A DNA stretch of 64,000 nt from positions 1 to 64,000 of the forward strand of contig CAXXHN010000002.1 of NCBI GenBank assembly GCA_963663735.2, in the 5' to 3' direction. The translations under genes and the position numbers were made by a program. The DNA comes from G963663735 sp963663735. Lineage in GTDB: Bacteria; Acidobacteriota; UBA6911; RPQK01; JAPXNP01. Position 1 is the first letter of the stretch; each line of letters begins with the position of its first letter. The notes under the pieces were generated by a model. The model saw only the letters and a program-made list of their open reading frames with translations. It was not told the origin of the DNA and did not search any database. Below, one piece after another: positions 8,562 to 16,485 of the stretch.

Positions 8562-9383
8562 ATGGACCCTGATATGCGAATGGAACCGGAACATATACTG
8601 GAATTACAGGAGGCCCGGCGGTTGCTGGAAACCCCTGGTCTGGCAGCTCGAATTACTGACATGATTGGAGCTCCGCTGGAAAAAAGCCTGAAAATGATCC
8701 CTGAAAAATGGGCGGATTCAATCGACAGGGCAGTCCGGATTTCCCTGGAGAAGGCTCTATCCATAGCTGTCCTCTCTCTCCACAGGAAAACCCCGGAAGG
8801 GGTTCGCAACCGGTCCCGCTTTGATAAATGGGCGGTGATAGCAACCGGTGCCAGCGGAGGTGCCATGGGGCTTCCCGGACTGGTGGTTGAACTGCCCATC
8901 TCCACCGCCATGATGCTGAGATCCATTGCCGACATAGCGCGGAGCCATGGGGAAGATCTGGAGGATATGGAAGCCCGCCTTTCCTGCCTGGAAGTGTTTG
9001 CGCTGGGCGGGCGCTCCAGCAATGATGATGCCTCAGAAACAGGCTATTTTGCCATCAGGTCCCTGATGGCCAGTTCTGTTACTGAAGCTGCGAAACATTT
9101 AGCCCAAAGGGGAATATCCCAGAAAGGAGCCCCGGTAATGGTTCGTTTCCTTTCGGCCATATCTTCACGGTTTGGCATAGTTGTTTCCGAAAAGGCAGCG
9201 GCCATGGCGGTCCCGGCTATCGGGGCCGTAGGCGGCGCAGTGGTCAACGGGGCTTTTATAACCCATTTTCAGAAGATTGCGGAAGGGCATTTCGTTGTCA
9301 GGAAGCTGGAACGGATCTATGGTGCTGAGGTGGTGCGTGATGCCTATGAGCGGCAGGTCTCAGGTAAATTAATTCAAGATTAG
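8562..9383 (+). CDS. EcsC family protein
   Basis: A 273-residue member of the EcsC family, named after a Bacillus protein of unclear biochemical role linked to an ABC exporter. The N-terminal half is helical (ARRLLETPGLAARITDMIG). The family-typical glycine-rich stretch AVIATGASGGAMGLPGLVVE leads into LPISTAMMLRSIADIARSHG, followed by CLEVFALGGRS. A second hydrophobic glycine/alanine stretch is at MAVPAIGAVGGAVVNGAF. No signal peptide is evident; membrane association through the two hydrophobic hairpins is likely. No ABC transporter genes lie nearby, so the original EcsAB context is missing. The call is by family resemblance; function is unknown. Confidence 0.8.
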   Translation: MDPDMRMEPEHILELQEARRLLETPGLAARITDMIGAPLEKSLKMIPEKWADSIDRAVRISLEKALSIAVLSLHRKTPEGVRNRSRFDKWAVIATGASGGAMGLPGLVVELPISTAMMLRSIADIARSHGEDLEDMEARLSCLEVFALGGRSSNDDASETGYFAIRSLMASSVTEAAKHLAQRGISQKGAPVMVRFLSAISSRFGIVVSEKAAAMAVPAIGAVGGAVVNGAFITHFQKIAEGHFVVRKLERIYGAEVVRDAYERQVSGKLIQD

Positions 9384-9388
9384 TCGGC

Positions 9389-9409
9389 CTCTTAATCGGC
9401 CGTTAAGAG
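9389..9409 (+). terminator. Hairpin just after the EcsC gene
   Basis: CTCTTAA (9389-9395) and TTAAGAG (9403-9409) form a 7-bp stem around TCGGCCG, starting six bases after the stop codon and followed by only TTT. It is a weak candidate terminator at the end of the plus-strand run, facing a convergent gene. Confidence 0.4.
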
Positions 9410-9437
9410 TTTGCCGATAAGTTCCTGGCTGATTTAA

Positions 9438-9459
9438 GGAGCAATTAATGAGTTGCTCC
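9438..9459. terminator. Second hairpin between convergent genes
   Basis: GGAGCAA (9438-9444) and TTGCTCC (9453-9459) pair perfectly across an 8-base loop. It lies between the EcsC gene and the convergent phosphatase gene and could stop transcription from either side. There is no T-run. Confidence 0.35.
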
Positions 9460-9515
9460 CACAAACCAGTTATTCATCTCAGATAAAATGAATTTCAAAC
9501 CAGGACTGATCCCTG

Positions 9516-10739
9516 TTATTTCCTAACTGTAAATTCATCAATTACCCCTCCAGTCGCGGTGACCGCTTTGAAATGAATGACATTCTTCTCAAAGCTGATT
9601 ACCTGGAAAAGCTGGGTATCCAATACTGTTTTGGCCATCAGTTCAAGGTAAAGGGGATTCTGCGTATAGAATTTTTCTCCACTGGAGGATACAACATAGA
9701 CTGTCCCTCTCGCCTCACCACTTACAATTTTCCCTTCTTTTAGGGGATAGGTTCGTCCATAGGTATGGTCGTGCCCCTGCAGTACAAGGTCAACTCCGTA
9801 GCGGTCAAACAGAGGTAGAAACAGTTCCTGCAGTTCGGGATTGTCTCTTTTGTTACCGGTGCTGTATATTGGCTGGTGGATAGCCACGATTGTCCATATA
9901 GCTGTATTGCTCCTCAGAACTGTTTCCAGCCAGTCTCTCTGTGCCTCAAGTTTTTCACTTCCATTGAGGACAATAAACTTAACTTCCTGGTAATCCACAA
10001 AGTAACAGGTTTCCTCCAGTCCCGCGGGGCCGTTTTCAGGCAAGGTGTAATGGAGTCTCCAGAGTGGTGTCAAGGCCCTGGCCAGGAGAAGGCCGGCCCT
10101 GGGATACTCGTGGTTGCCTGCTACCGGAAGGATATTTATTGACCGGAACATCCAGCTGCCCGCAGCAAAGAATTCTCCAAACTCCTTGTCGGAGTCTCCC
10201 ACATTAACCTGATCACCACAGAACAGCCATATCCGGGCATCCGGAGCTGATCGGAGAGCCTGCCTGAACAGCCGGGGCACATAAGTCTGAAGCCCAACCT
10301 GCGGATCACCCATGTAAACCAGAGTGAAGGGTTCAAAGGAATCACCAGCAGTAGTAAAGGATGACCATTCGCTCCAGTTATTTTCTGATCCAACCCTGTA
10401 ATTGTAGGTTGTCTCTGGGTCCAGGCTCCTGATGACAGTTGAATAGAACCAGGCTGTTTCTGAATCCGAAATACCTGCCGGTTCGGATTCAGCCGGGATG
10501 TTCCAGGAATAACTTTCCAGGTCCACCCCATTTCTGGAACGAGCAACTTCCACAGCTGGTTTTTCCAGCTTGGCTTCGGTCATCCAGGTTATAGCCTGCT
10601 CATGTGCCGGATTCTGAGTAAGATTGAGGATAATTCTTTCCGGATGCAGACTGGGTATTTCGCCGGTCTCTCCAACTGTGGCACCGGTCAAAACAAAATA
10701 CAAAAAGATAGGAATAAGGATGTATTTTTTCTTTGTCAT
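9516..10739 (-). CDS. Exported purple-acid-phosphatase-like metallophosphoesterase
   Basis: A 407-residue secreted phosphoesterase. A signal peptide covers about residues 1-24 (MTKKKYILIPIFLYFVLTGA). Residues 30-135 are the fibronectin-III-like N-terminal domain of purple acid phosphatases (ILNLTQNPAHEQAITWMTEA ... TTYNYRVGSENNWSEWSSFT). The catalytic domain shows the binuclear metal motifs in order: YMGDPQVG, CGDQVN, AGNHEYP, VAIHQPIYS and QGHDHTYGRTYP. All expected ligands are present, including the tyrosine of GHDHTYGR. It probably releases phosphate from esters in the periplasm. The gene is convergent with the EcsC gene and divergent from the isomerase gene, so it is probably its own transcript. 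Confidence 0.9.
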   Translation of the reverse strand: MTKKKYILIPIFLYFVLTGATVGETGEIPSLHPERIILNLTQNPAHEQAITWMTEAKLEKPAVEVARSRNGVDLESYSWNIPAESEPAGISDSETAWFYSTVIRSLDPETTYNYRVGSENNWSEWSSFTTAGDSFEPFTLVYMGDPQVGLQTYVPRLFRQALRSAPDARIWLFCGDQVNVGDSDKEFGEFFAAGSWMFRSINILPVAGNHEYPRAGLLLARALTPLWRLHYTLPENGPAGLEETCYFVDYQEVKFIVLNGSEKLEAQRDWLETVLRSNTAIWTIVAIHQPIYSTGNKRDNPELQELFLPLFDRYGVDLVLQGHDHTYGRTYPLKEGKIVSGEARGTVYVVSSSGEKFYTQNPLYLELMAKTVLDTQLFQVISFEKNVIHFKAVTATGGVIDEFTVRK

Positions 10740-10994
10740 CTCTGTCTATTATGTATGCAGAGCGGTACAATAAGAAACAGTTTTAGCCAAAATTTCTCAC
10801 AGGAGGGCCTCTCCGCTGCTTTTTATACAGCCTTCTGAGTGATGCCGGCTATAAATAATTTACAGGATTTCAGAGAGTAGTATCCGCTACGGTAACAGGC
10901 CTGAGAATCTACATTTGGATTGTTTTTTCCGGATTGGCCGGAATAAGGAGAATGGTCTGGGTTGCCAGATCGGGTTCCCGGAGGATTATTGATA

Positions 10995-12401
10995 ATGGAA
11001 AAGAAATTAACACTGGGTCTTATTGTCGGCAACAGGGGCTTTTTCCCGGATCACCTGGCGAAGCGGGGACGGGAACAGATGATTGGTGTGCTTGAAAAAG
11101 CCGGGATAGAAGTAGTGGCAGTCAGCCCTGGAGATACAAAGTTCGGGGCTGTGGAGACCAGGGAAGAATCCAGGGTATGCGCTAACCTGTTTAAATCAAG
11201 GCAGGATGATATAGACGGGATAATCGTCACCCTTCCGAATTTTGGCGAAGAAAGGGCTATAGCAGATACCTTGCGCTGGTCCGGACTGAATGTGCCGGTA
11301 TTGATCCAGGCAACTCCTGACAACCTGGAAGATATGTCGCTTAAGTTCCGGGGAGACAGCTTCTGCGGAAAAATGTCTGCCTGTAATAACCTGAACCAGT
11401 ACGGCATACCCTATTCGCTTACCGGGCTGCACACTGTTAAGCCCGATTCAATGGACTTTGCTATTGACTTGGAGTGGTTTTCCTCTGTATGCCGGATTGT
11501 CAAAGGATTGAGTTGCGTCAGGATTGGGGCTGTTGGAGCCCGCCCGGCCGCCTTCAATACGGTCAGGTACAGTGAAAAATTGCTGGAGGAATCCGGGATT
11601 TCAGTTGAGACTGTGGATCTTCTGGAAATCATGGGAAGAGCTGACAAACGATCCGATAGTGATGCGGCTGTACAGGCCAAACTAAATGCGATAAAAGGCT
11701 ACACCCCGGTTTCTGGTGCCCCGGCTGCCGCGCTGCTGAAGATGGCCAAGCTGGGAACCGTGCTTGAAGAATGGATGGAAGAAACGGAAGTGACCGTGTC
11801 AGCTGTGCAGTGCTGGACTGCCATGGAGGAGTTTTACGGTGTGGTTCCCTGCACTGTGATGAGCATGATGAGTGAAAGGCTGTTCCCCAGTGCTTGTGAA
11901 GTTGATGTGTGTGGTGCCGTGGCAATGTATGCTTTGCAGCTGGCTTCGGGAACACCCAGCGCACTGCTGGACTGGAATAACAACTATGGATCAGACCTGG
12001 ATAAGGCAGTCTGTTTTCACTGCAGTAATCTTCCCAAAAGCTTTTTTGACAGATCTGAAATGAAGTACCAGGCTATCATCGGCGGTAGCGTCGGGAATGA
12101 GAATGCCTGGGGAGCGATTGAAGGGAGGATCAAGCCGGGTCCGATGACCTTTGCCAGAATTTCTACCGATGATTATTCAGGACTGATAAGAGGTTATGTA
12201 GGTGAAGGTAGATTTACCGATGATCCGGTCGATACCTTTGGTGGATACGGCGTAGTCGAGATCCCGGAAATGCAGGAACTGCTGCAGTTTATCTGTGAAA
12301 ATGGATTTGAACACCACGTGGCCACCAATCTTTCAACCGTGGCTGATGCTTTTTATGAAGCAACAGTCAAGTACATGGGATGGGATGTCTACATGCACTA
12401 G
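10995..12401 (+). CDS. L-fucose/L-arabinose isomerase family protein
   Basis: A 468-residue cytosolic aldose-ketose isomerase of the FucI/AraA fold. The start is the ATG at 10995, preceded by GGAGG at 10980-10984; an earlier in-frame TTG at 10962 has no such site. The N-terminal Rossmann-like domain reads LGLIVGNRGFFPDHLAKRGR, the central domain carries VRIGAVGARPAAFNTVRYSE, and the C-terminal domain carries ASGTPSALLDWNNNYG and VCFHCSNLPKSFF. A ligand-binding E and D are expected but cannot be assigned safely by eye. The next gene, 50 bases away, encodes an AraB-type kinase, so the pair should turn an aldose into a ketose 5-phosphate. The exact sugar (arabinose, fucose or another) is not fixed by the sequence. 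Confidence 0.82.
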   Translation: MEKKLTLGLIVGNRGFFPDHLAKRGREQMIGVLEKAGIEVVAVSPGDTKFGAVETREESRVCANLFKSRQDDIDGIIVTLPNFGEERAIADTLRWSGLNVPVLIQATPDNLEDMSLKFRGDSFCGKMSACNNLNQYGIPYSLTGLHTVKPDSMDFAIDLEWFSSVCRIVKGLSCVRIGAVGARPAAFNTVRYSEKLLEESGISVETVDLLEIMGRADKRSDSDAAVQAKLNAIKGYTPVSGAPAAALLKMAKLGTVLEEWMEETEVTVSAVQCWTAMEEFYGVVPCTVMSMMSERLFPSACEVDVCGAVAMYALQLASGTPSALLDWNNNYGSDLDKAVCFHCSNLPKSFFDRSEMKYQAIIGGSVGNENAWGAIEGRIKPGPMTFARISTDDYSGLIRGYVGEGRFTDDPVDTFGGYGVVEIPEMQELLQFICENGFEHHVATNLSTVADAFYEATVKYMGWDVYMH

Positions 12402-12451
12402 CAGTAGATACCGATGCGGCGGGTATAGTCGAAATAAGGAGAAGTAGAGAG

Positions 12452-14026
12452 ATGGCTGTTGTTGCGGGAGTTGATTTTGGAACTCAGAGTGTCAGAGTTT
12501 CGATTGTGGACAGTATTGAAGGCCGCTTGGGATCCGGAGTTGCCGAGTACCCGGTAAAAAGGAACAGGTTGGATCCTGATTACGCGGCCCAGGGGCATGA
12601 GGATCACATGAATGCTATGGTTGCTGCCATGAAGGAAGCGGTGGCAGCTTCGGGAATAAAACCTGAAGAGATCCTGTCCCTGGCCATTGATACTACTGGT
12701 TCGACCGTGGTACCGGTTGATGAAAACCTGCAGCCGCTGGATGACTATTATCTCTGGTGTGATCACCGTTCCAAGAAGGAAGCCGCCCAGATTACTGAAA
12801 AGGCTCACCAGGAGGGCCTGGAAGCAATCAACTGGTATGGGGGAACCTATTCTTCGGAGTGGGGTTTTGCCAAAGTACTGCACTGGCTCAGGAACAATCC
12901 GGAGAAGAGGGGCCGGATGGCAACAGCGCTTGAGCATTGTGACATGGCTGCCGCCGTCTTGTGCGGGATAGATAATCCTGCAGATGTTCCCCGCAGTATC
13001 TGCTCCATGGGGCACAAATGGATGTGGAATGCGGATCTGGGAGGGCTGCCGCCGGCAGGATTTCTGGACGAACTGGATCCCTTGATGCAGGGAATTCGGG
13101 ACAAATTATCCGGCCGATATGCGACTTCTGACCAGATTGCCGGCAGGTTATGCCCGGAATGGGCCGGAAGGTTGGGGCTGGCTTCCGGTATTCCGGTGCC
13201 GGTTGGAGCAATTGATGCCCATTGGGACGCAATTGGAGCGGGAATACGAGTCGGAGATATTGTTAATGTTGTAGGCACCTCAACCTGCATCATGGCCATT
13301 GTTAAAGATGGAGGGATGATTCCGGGTGTCTGCGGAGTGGTTAAGGGGTCCATACACCCTGGATATTATGGGATAGAAGCCGGGCTGGCCGCTGTGGGAG
13401 ACATTTTTGAATCGATAGCCCGGAGGGCGGGGTCTTCTCCCGCAGAGCTGGCTTCAAAAATCGGAAGTTACAGCGCCGGGCAGACCGGGCTCTTGCGCCT
13501 TACCTGGGATAACGGGGACAGAAATGTTCTGGTCAATCCCGAACTCAGCGGTATCACCCTGGGTTGGAACCTGACTCACGGTCCGGAGGATGAGTTTTTT
13601 GCGGCAATTGAAGGTACCGCCTTCCACAGCCGCATAATCCTGGAGCGGATGATGGAATTTGGAGTCCCGGTTTCAAGGGTTGTCAACGGTGGAGGGATTC
13701 CCCAGAAGAATGAGGTACTGAACCAGGTTTATGCCAATGTGTTTAATAAGCCGGTACTGGTTCCGACCCGGGAGGTAACAAGTCTTGGGTCAGCCATTTT
13801 TGCCTTCCTGGCGGCAGGCGTGTTTGATTCAGTGGAGTCCGCCCAGGCAGCACTTTGTCCCGGTTTTAGAGTAGTCGAGCCGGAACCCGGAGCCGTTGCT
13901 GTTTACGAAAGTCTCTATGAACTGTACAAAAAAGTCTATTTTGGCTTCGGTGACCCTGATGCGGATATTTCAGGATTGTCAGGAGTTCTATCAGAATTAA
14001 GAGAGATTGCCGGACAGAATCGATAA
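12452..14026 (+). CDS. araB: Ribulokinase-type FGGY carbohydrate kinase
   Basis: A 524-residue kinase that phosphorylates a ketose, most like L-ribulokinase. The first FGGY domain begins VAGVDFGTQSVRVSIVD (phosphate 1 motif) and has SLAIDTTGSTVVPVDE. AraB-like landmarks follow: YGGTYSSEWGFAKVLHWLR, CSMGHKWMWNADLGGLPPAG, CPEWAGRLGL, IDAHWDAIGAG, VVGTSTCIM and YGIEAGLAAVGDIFE. The adenosine motif is VVNGGGIPQKNEVLNQVYA near residue 415. The catalytic base is probably the D of GAIDAHWDAIG. AAGGAG at 12437-12442 supports the ATG at 12452. It forms an operon with the upstream isomerase; no ribulose-phosphate 4-epimerase (AraD) is beside it. Confidence 0.87.
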   Translation: MAVVAGVDFGTQSVRVSIVDSIEGRLGSGVAEYPVKRNRLDPDYAAQGHEDHMNAMVAAMKEAVAASGIKPEEILSLAIDTTGSTVVPVDENLQPLDDYYLWCDHRSKKEAAQITEKAHQEGLEAINWYGGTYSSEWGFAKVLHWLRNNPEKRGRMATALEHCDMAAAVLCGIDNPADVPRSICSMGHKWMWNADLGGLPPAGFLDELDPLMQGIRDKLSGRYATSDQIAGRLCPEWAGRLGLASGIPVPVGAIDAHWDAIGAGIRVGDIVNVVGTSTCIMAIVKDGGMIPGVCGVVKGSIHPGYYGIEAGLAAVGDIFESIARRAGSSPAELASKIGSYSAGQTGLLRLTWDNGDRNVLVNPELSGITLGWNLTHGPEDEFFAAIEGTAFHSRIILERMMEFGVPVSRVVNGGGIPQKNEVLNQVYANVFNKPVLVPTREVTSLGSAIFAFLAAGVFDSVESAQAALCPGFRVVEPEPGAVAVYESLYELYKKVYFGFGDPDADISGLSGVLSELREIAGQNR

Positions 14027-14061
14027 TATGGCGCTGAGCCAGGTCATCCCAAGGAGAATTG

Positions 14062-14751
14062 ATGCGAGAGATTATGTTGTTGACAGTAGTTATGTTGTGC
14101 CTGGTTGGGATTCCTGGATGCGATGGTCCTGTTTCAGCCGAAGTCTCAGAAAATGTCGAAACCGAGGTAATCCCCGGCTGGACAAACATGTTTGACGGAA
14201 AAACCCTGGACGGATGGGAAAAAGCCAATTTTGGGGGGCAGGGCAGTATTTCGGTTTCGGATGGTGCCATAGTGATGTACTGGGGGGATGTCCTGACCGG
14301 AATAACCTGGAAGAATGAATTTCCGGTTGTTAATTATGAAGTTTCCCTGGAAGCCATGAAGATCCAGGGAAACGATTTTTTTTGTGCCCTGACCTTTCCG
14401 ATTGATGATACCTATGCCACCCTGATCCTGGGAGGATGGGGTGGAACAGTAACCGGCATTTCCTCAATCTGGGGTATGGATGCCTCGGGAAATGAAACAA
14501 CCACCATCAGGAAGTATGAACAGAATCAGTGGTACAAAGTACGGCTGAGAGTTACAGCCGACAAACTCACCGCATGGTTGGATGATGAAGTAATTGTGGA
14601 TATGGATACAGCCGGAGTGGACTTTGATATCCGCCCGGAGGTCAACCTTTCCCGACCGTTTGGTATTGCTGCCTACCAAACCACCTCAGCCCTGAGGAAT
14701 ATTCGCTACAGAAGGCTCGATCAGGCTGATACTGGAAAAGCTTCGGGTTGA
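14062..14751 (+). CDS. DUF1080 (3-keto-disaccharide hydrolase) domain lipoprotein
   Basis: A 229-residue exported protein made of one concanavalin-like jelly-roll domain of the DUF1080 family. Some members cleave 3-keto-glycosides. The N-terminus MREIMLLTVVMLCLVGIPGC looks like a lipoprotein signal ending at the cysteine, although proline at -2 is unusual. The domain starts with the hallmark WTNMFDGKTLDGWEKANFGG and ends with the hallmark FGIAAYQTTSALRNIRYRRL. The central YEVSLEAMKIQGNDFFCALT strand is typical. AAGGAG at 14051-14056 supports the ATG at 14062. It follows the kinase gene by 35 bases and could share its transcript, suggesting glycoside cleavage feeding the isomerase/kinase pair; that link is inference. 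Confidence 0.78.
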   Translation: MREIMLLTVVMLCLVGIPGCDGPVSAEVSENVETEVIPGWTNMFDGKTLDGWEKANFGGQGSISVSDGAIVMYWGDVLTGITWKNEFPVVNYEVSLEAMKIQGNDFFCALTFPIDDTYATLILGGWGGTVTGISSIWGMDASGNETTTIRKYEQNQWYKVRLRVTADKLTAWLDDEVIVDMDTAGVDFDIRPEVNLSRPFGIAAYQTTSALRNIRYRRLDQADTGKASG

Positions 14752-14810
14752 GAGGATAGGTGGAGGAGGAATACTTTATTCAAGCCCATTGGGTAGATTA
14801 GGATGTAAAG

Positions 14811-15755
14811 ATGAGAACATGCACCGCAGTCCTGGTTTTTTTACTGTCATTTGGTATGGCTGGAGCCGCAGGAAAACAGAAGGTAATCCTTGACTGTGAC
14901 CTGGGTGATGATATTGACGACGCTTTTGCAGTCGGGCTGATCCTCGCGAGCCCTGAATTTGAAGTACTCGGCCTGGTCATGGATTTTCTGGATACCGGAA
15001 AGAGAGCTGAAGTCGCCTGCCGGTTGCTATACGAAACCGGCAGGGAAGATATTCCTGTCGTTGTGGGGAGGAAGACCGGAGAAGGAAAAGCAGCCCAGTT
15101 AAAATGGGCCGCAGGGTTTGAGAAAGTGAAGCCGGTTGACGAAGCAGCTGCTGATTTCATTATCCGGAACCTGCGCGAGAATCCAGGTGAGGTAATCCTC
15201 TTTACGGTAGGACCGGTGCCGAACATGAAAGATATATTGGAAAAGGACCCCGGGGCTCTTAAACTTGCCAAACGGGTTGTTTCCATGTTTGGATCCTTTT
15301 ATATGGGTTACGGAAGATCCCCGGTCCCGTCTGCCGAGTGGAACGTGAAGGAAGATGTCAATGCTGCCCAGTCCTTTCTCAGCAGCGGGGTGAATCACCT
15401 CTTTGCGGGCCTTGATGTAACCGTTTTTGTAAACCTGGATAGAGGGAACAGGGACCGGCTGACTCAACGCAATTCGCCTTTAACCAATTCCCTGATGGCG
15501 CTTTATACCTTTTGGGCAAACCAGCGGGATCCGGAACCTGATCCGATTCTTTATGATGCCGTAGCTGTAGGAATGATCCTCTGGCCCGAACTGTTTACAA
15601 CCCGCAAGGCCTTTGTGAAGGTTACGGATGAAGGATTCACAGTGCTTGATGAAAGCATGGCTCCCAACTGTGAGATAGGAATGTCGATTAACAAAGAGGA
15701 GTTCATCAGGCGGGCCATGGAAAGGTATCTTAAATTTACGAGTGACGATTTGTAG
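14811..15755 (+). CDS. Exported nucleoside hydrolase-like protein
   Basis: A 314-residue member of the inosine/uridine-preferring nucleoside hydrolase superfamily, which cleaves N-ribosyl bonds. A signal peptide is predicted over about residues 1-20 (MRTCTAVLVFLLSFGMAGAA). The calcium-binding signature sits right after it in VILDCDLGDDIDDAFAVGL, a good match to the DxDxxxDD motif. ILFTVGPVPNMKDILEKDPG corresponds to the TxGPLTN region, with V in place of the usual residue. A second acidic site appears as PILYDAVAVGMIL near residue 245, where nucleoside hydrolases have HDxxA; the histidine is replaced by tyrosine. That change suggests a substrate other than ordinary nucleosides. It lies 59 bases after the DUF1080 gene. 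Confidence 0.8.
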   Translation: MRTCTAVLVFLLSFGMAGAAGKQKVILDCDLGDDIDDAFAVGLILASPEFEVLGLVMDFLDTGKRAEVACRLLYETGREDIPVVVGRKTGEGKAAQLKWAAGFEKVKPVDEAAADFIIRNLRENPGEVILFTVGPVPNMKDILEKDPGALKLAKRVVSMFGSFYMGYGRSPVPSAEWNVKEDVNAAQSFLSSGVNHLFAGLDVTVFVNLDRGNRDRLTQRNSPLTNSLMALYTFWANQRDPEPDPILYDAVAVGMILWPELFTTRKAFVKVTDEGFTVLDESMAPNCEIGMSINKEEFIRRAMERYLKFTSDDL

Positions 15756-15894
15756 GAGCAATCAGGATAGCTTCAAAATTTGAAATCTAAGATTTGCCGG
15801 CAAGTAGGCACCTCTTTAAAGTCAACCGATGCCCTGTCGTGTTTATCAAAAATTTTATCTGTTCCGCCCCTCAATATCGGTTACAGTGAGGGGT

Positions 15895-16308
15895 ATGTTA
15901 AAGAAAACTGCAATTTATTTAATATTCGGAGCTTTTATGGTTTTATCCTCTGCTCAATCAGCCGCGGCCACAGCTGACAAATTGGTTGTTCTTTGGACCA
16001 GCGGTGATCCTGAGATAGCTGAAAAGGTCTGTTTCATGTATACCCAGAATGCCAAGATCCAGGGATGGTTTGACGAAGTAACCCTGGTTGTCTGGGGTCC
16101 TTCCGCCAAATTGCTTTCCGAAAATCCTGATCTCAAGAAAAGCGTAAAGTCTATGATGGAGGACGGAATCAAGGTGGAAGCCTGCATTTCCTGCGCCGAT
16201 ATGTACGGGGTGGCAGGAGATTTGCGGGATTTGGGGATTGATGTGAAAGGGATGGGGGTCCCGTTGACTGGTTATCTCAAGTCAGGCGCAAAGGTCCTTA
16301 CTTTTTGA
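15895..16308 (+). CDS. Exported DsrE family protein
   Basis: A 137-residue protein of the DsrE/DsrF-like fold, small alpha/beta proteins that often carry a sulfur-relay cysteine. The ATG at 15895 gives a clear signal peptide (MLKKTAIYLIFGAFMVLSSA, cut near QSAAA). The domain shows KLVVLWTSGDPEIAEKVCFM, VTLVVWGPSAKLLSENPDL and the cysteine segment VEACISCADMYGVAGDLRDL near residue 95, where DsrE-family active cysteines lie. Export argues against a classical cytoplasmic tRNA-thiolation role. It ends the plus-strand run that begins with the isomerase gene; no sulfur-oxidation genes are near. Function is unknown beyond the family. Confidence 0.78.
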   Translation: MLKKTAIYLIFGAFMVLSSAQSAAATADKLVVLWTSGDPEIAEKVCFMYTQNAKIQGWFDEVTLVVWGPSAKLLSENPDLKKSVKSMMEDGIKVEACISCADMYGVAGDLRDLGIDVKGMGVPLTGYLKSGAKVLTF

Positions 16309-16396
16309 TTCAGTGGTTTCGGCATTTTGCCAGAGATTAGAGGCGGGCCTACTGTTTGCGTTTGCAGAGAGTAGGTGCAGGAAAATCATAGGATCA

Positions 16397-16428
16397 CTGC
16401 AGGGGCAATTCATGAATTACCCCTGCAG
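16397..16428. terminator. Bidirectional terminator-like hairpin
   Basis: CTGCAGGGG (16397-16405) pairs perfectly with CCCCTGCAG (16420-16428). After one mismatch the inner AATT/AATT pairs around a CATG loop, making one long hairpin. It sits between the convergent DsrE and epimerase-DUF1080 genes. T-runs are lacking on both sides. Confidence 0.5.
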
Positions 16429-16485
16429 CCCTTTCAGTCAAGTCTTTTACCTCGGCCCTTGACCCGGAAATGGGGGGGCGATTAT

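Noticed and set aside
9516..10739. Reading the metallophosphoesterase as a plant-type purple acid phosphatase acquired by transfer
   Set aside because: Its architecture occurs widely in bacteria; nothing in base composition or context shows transfer.
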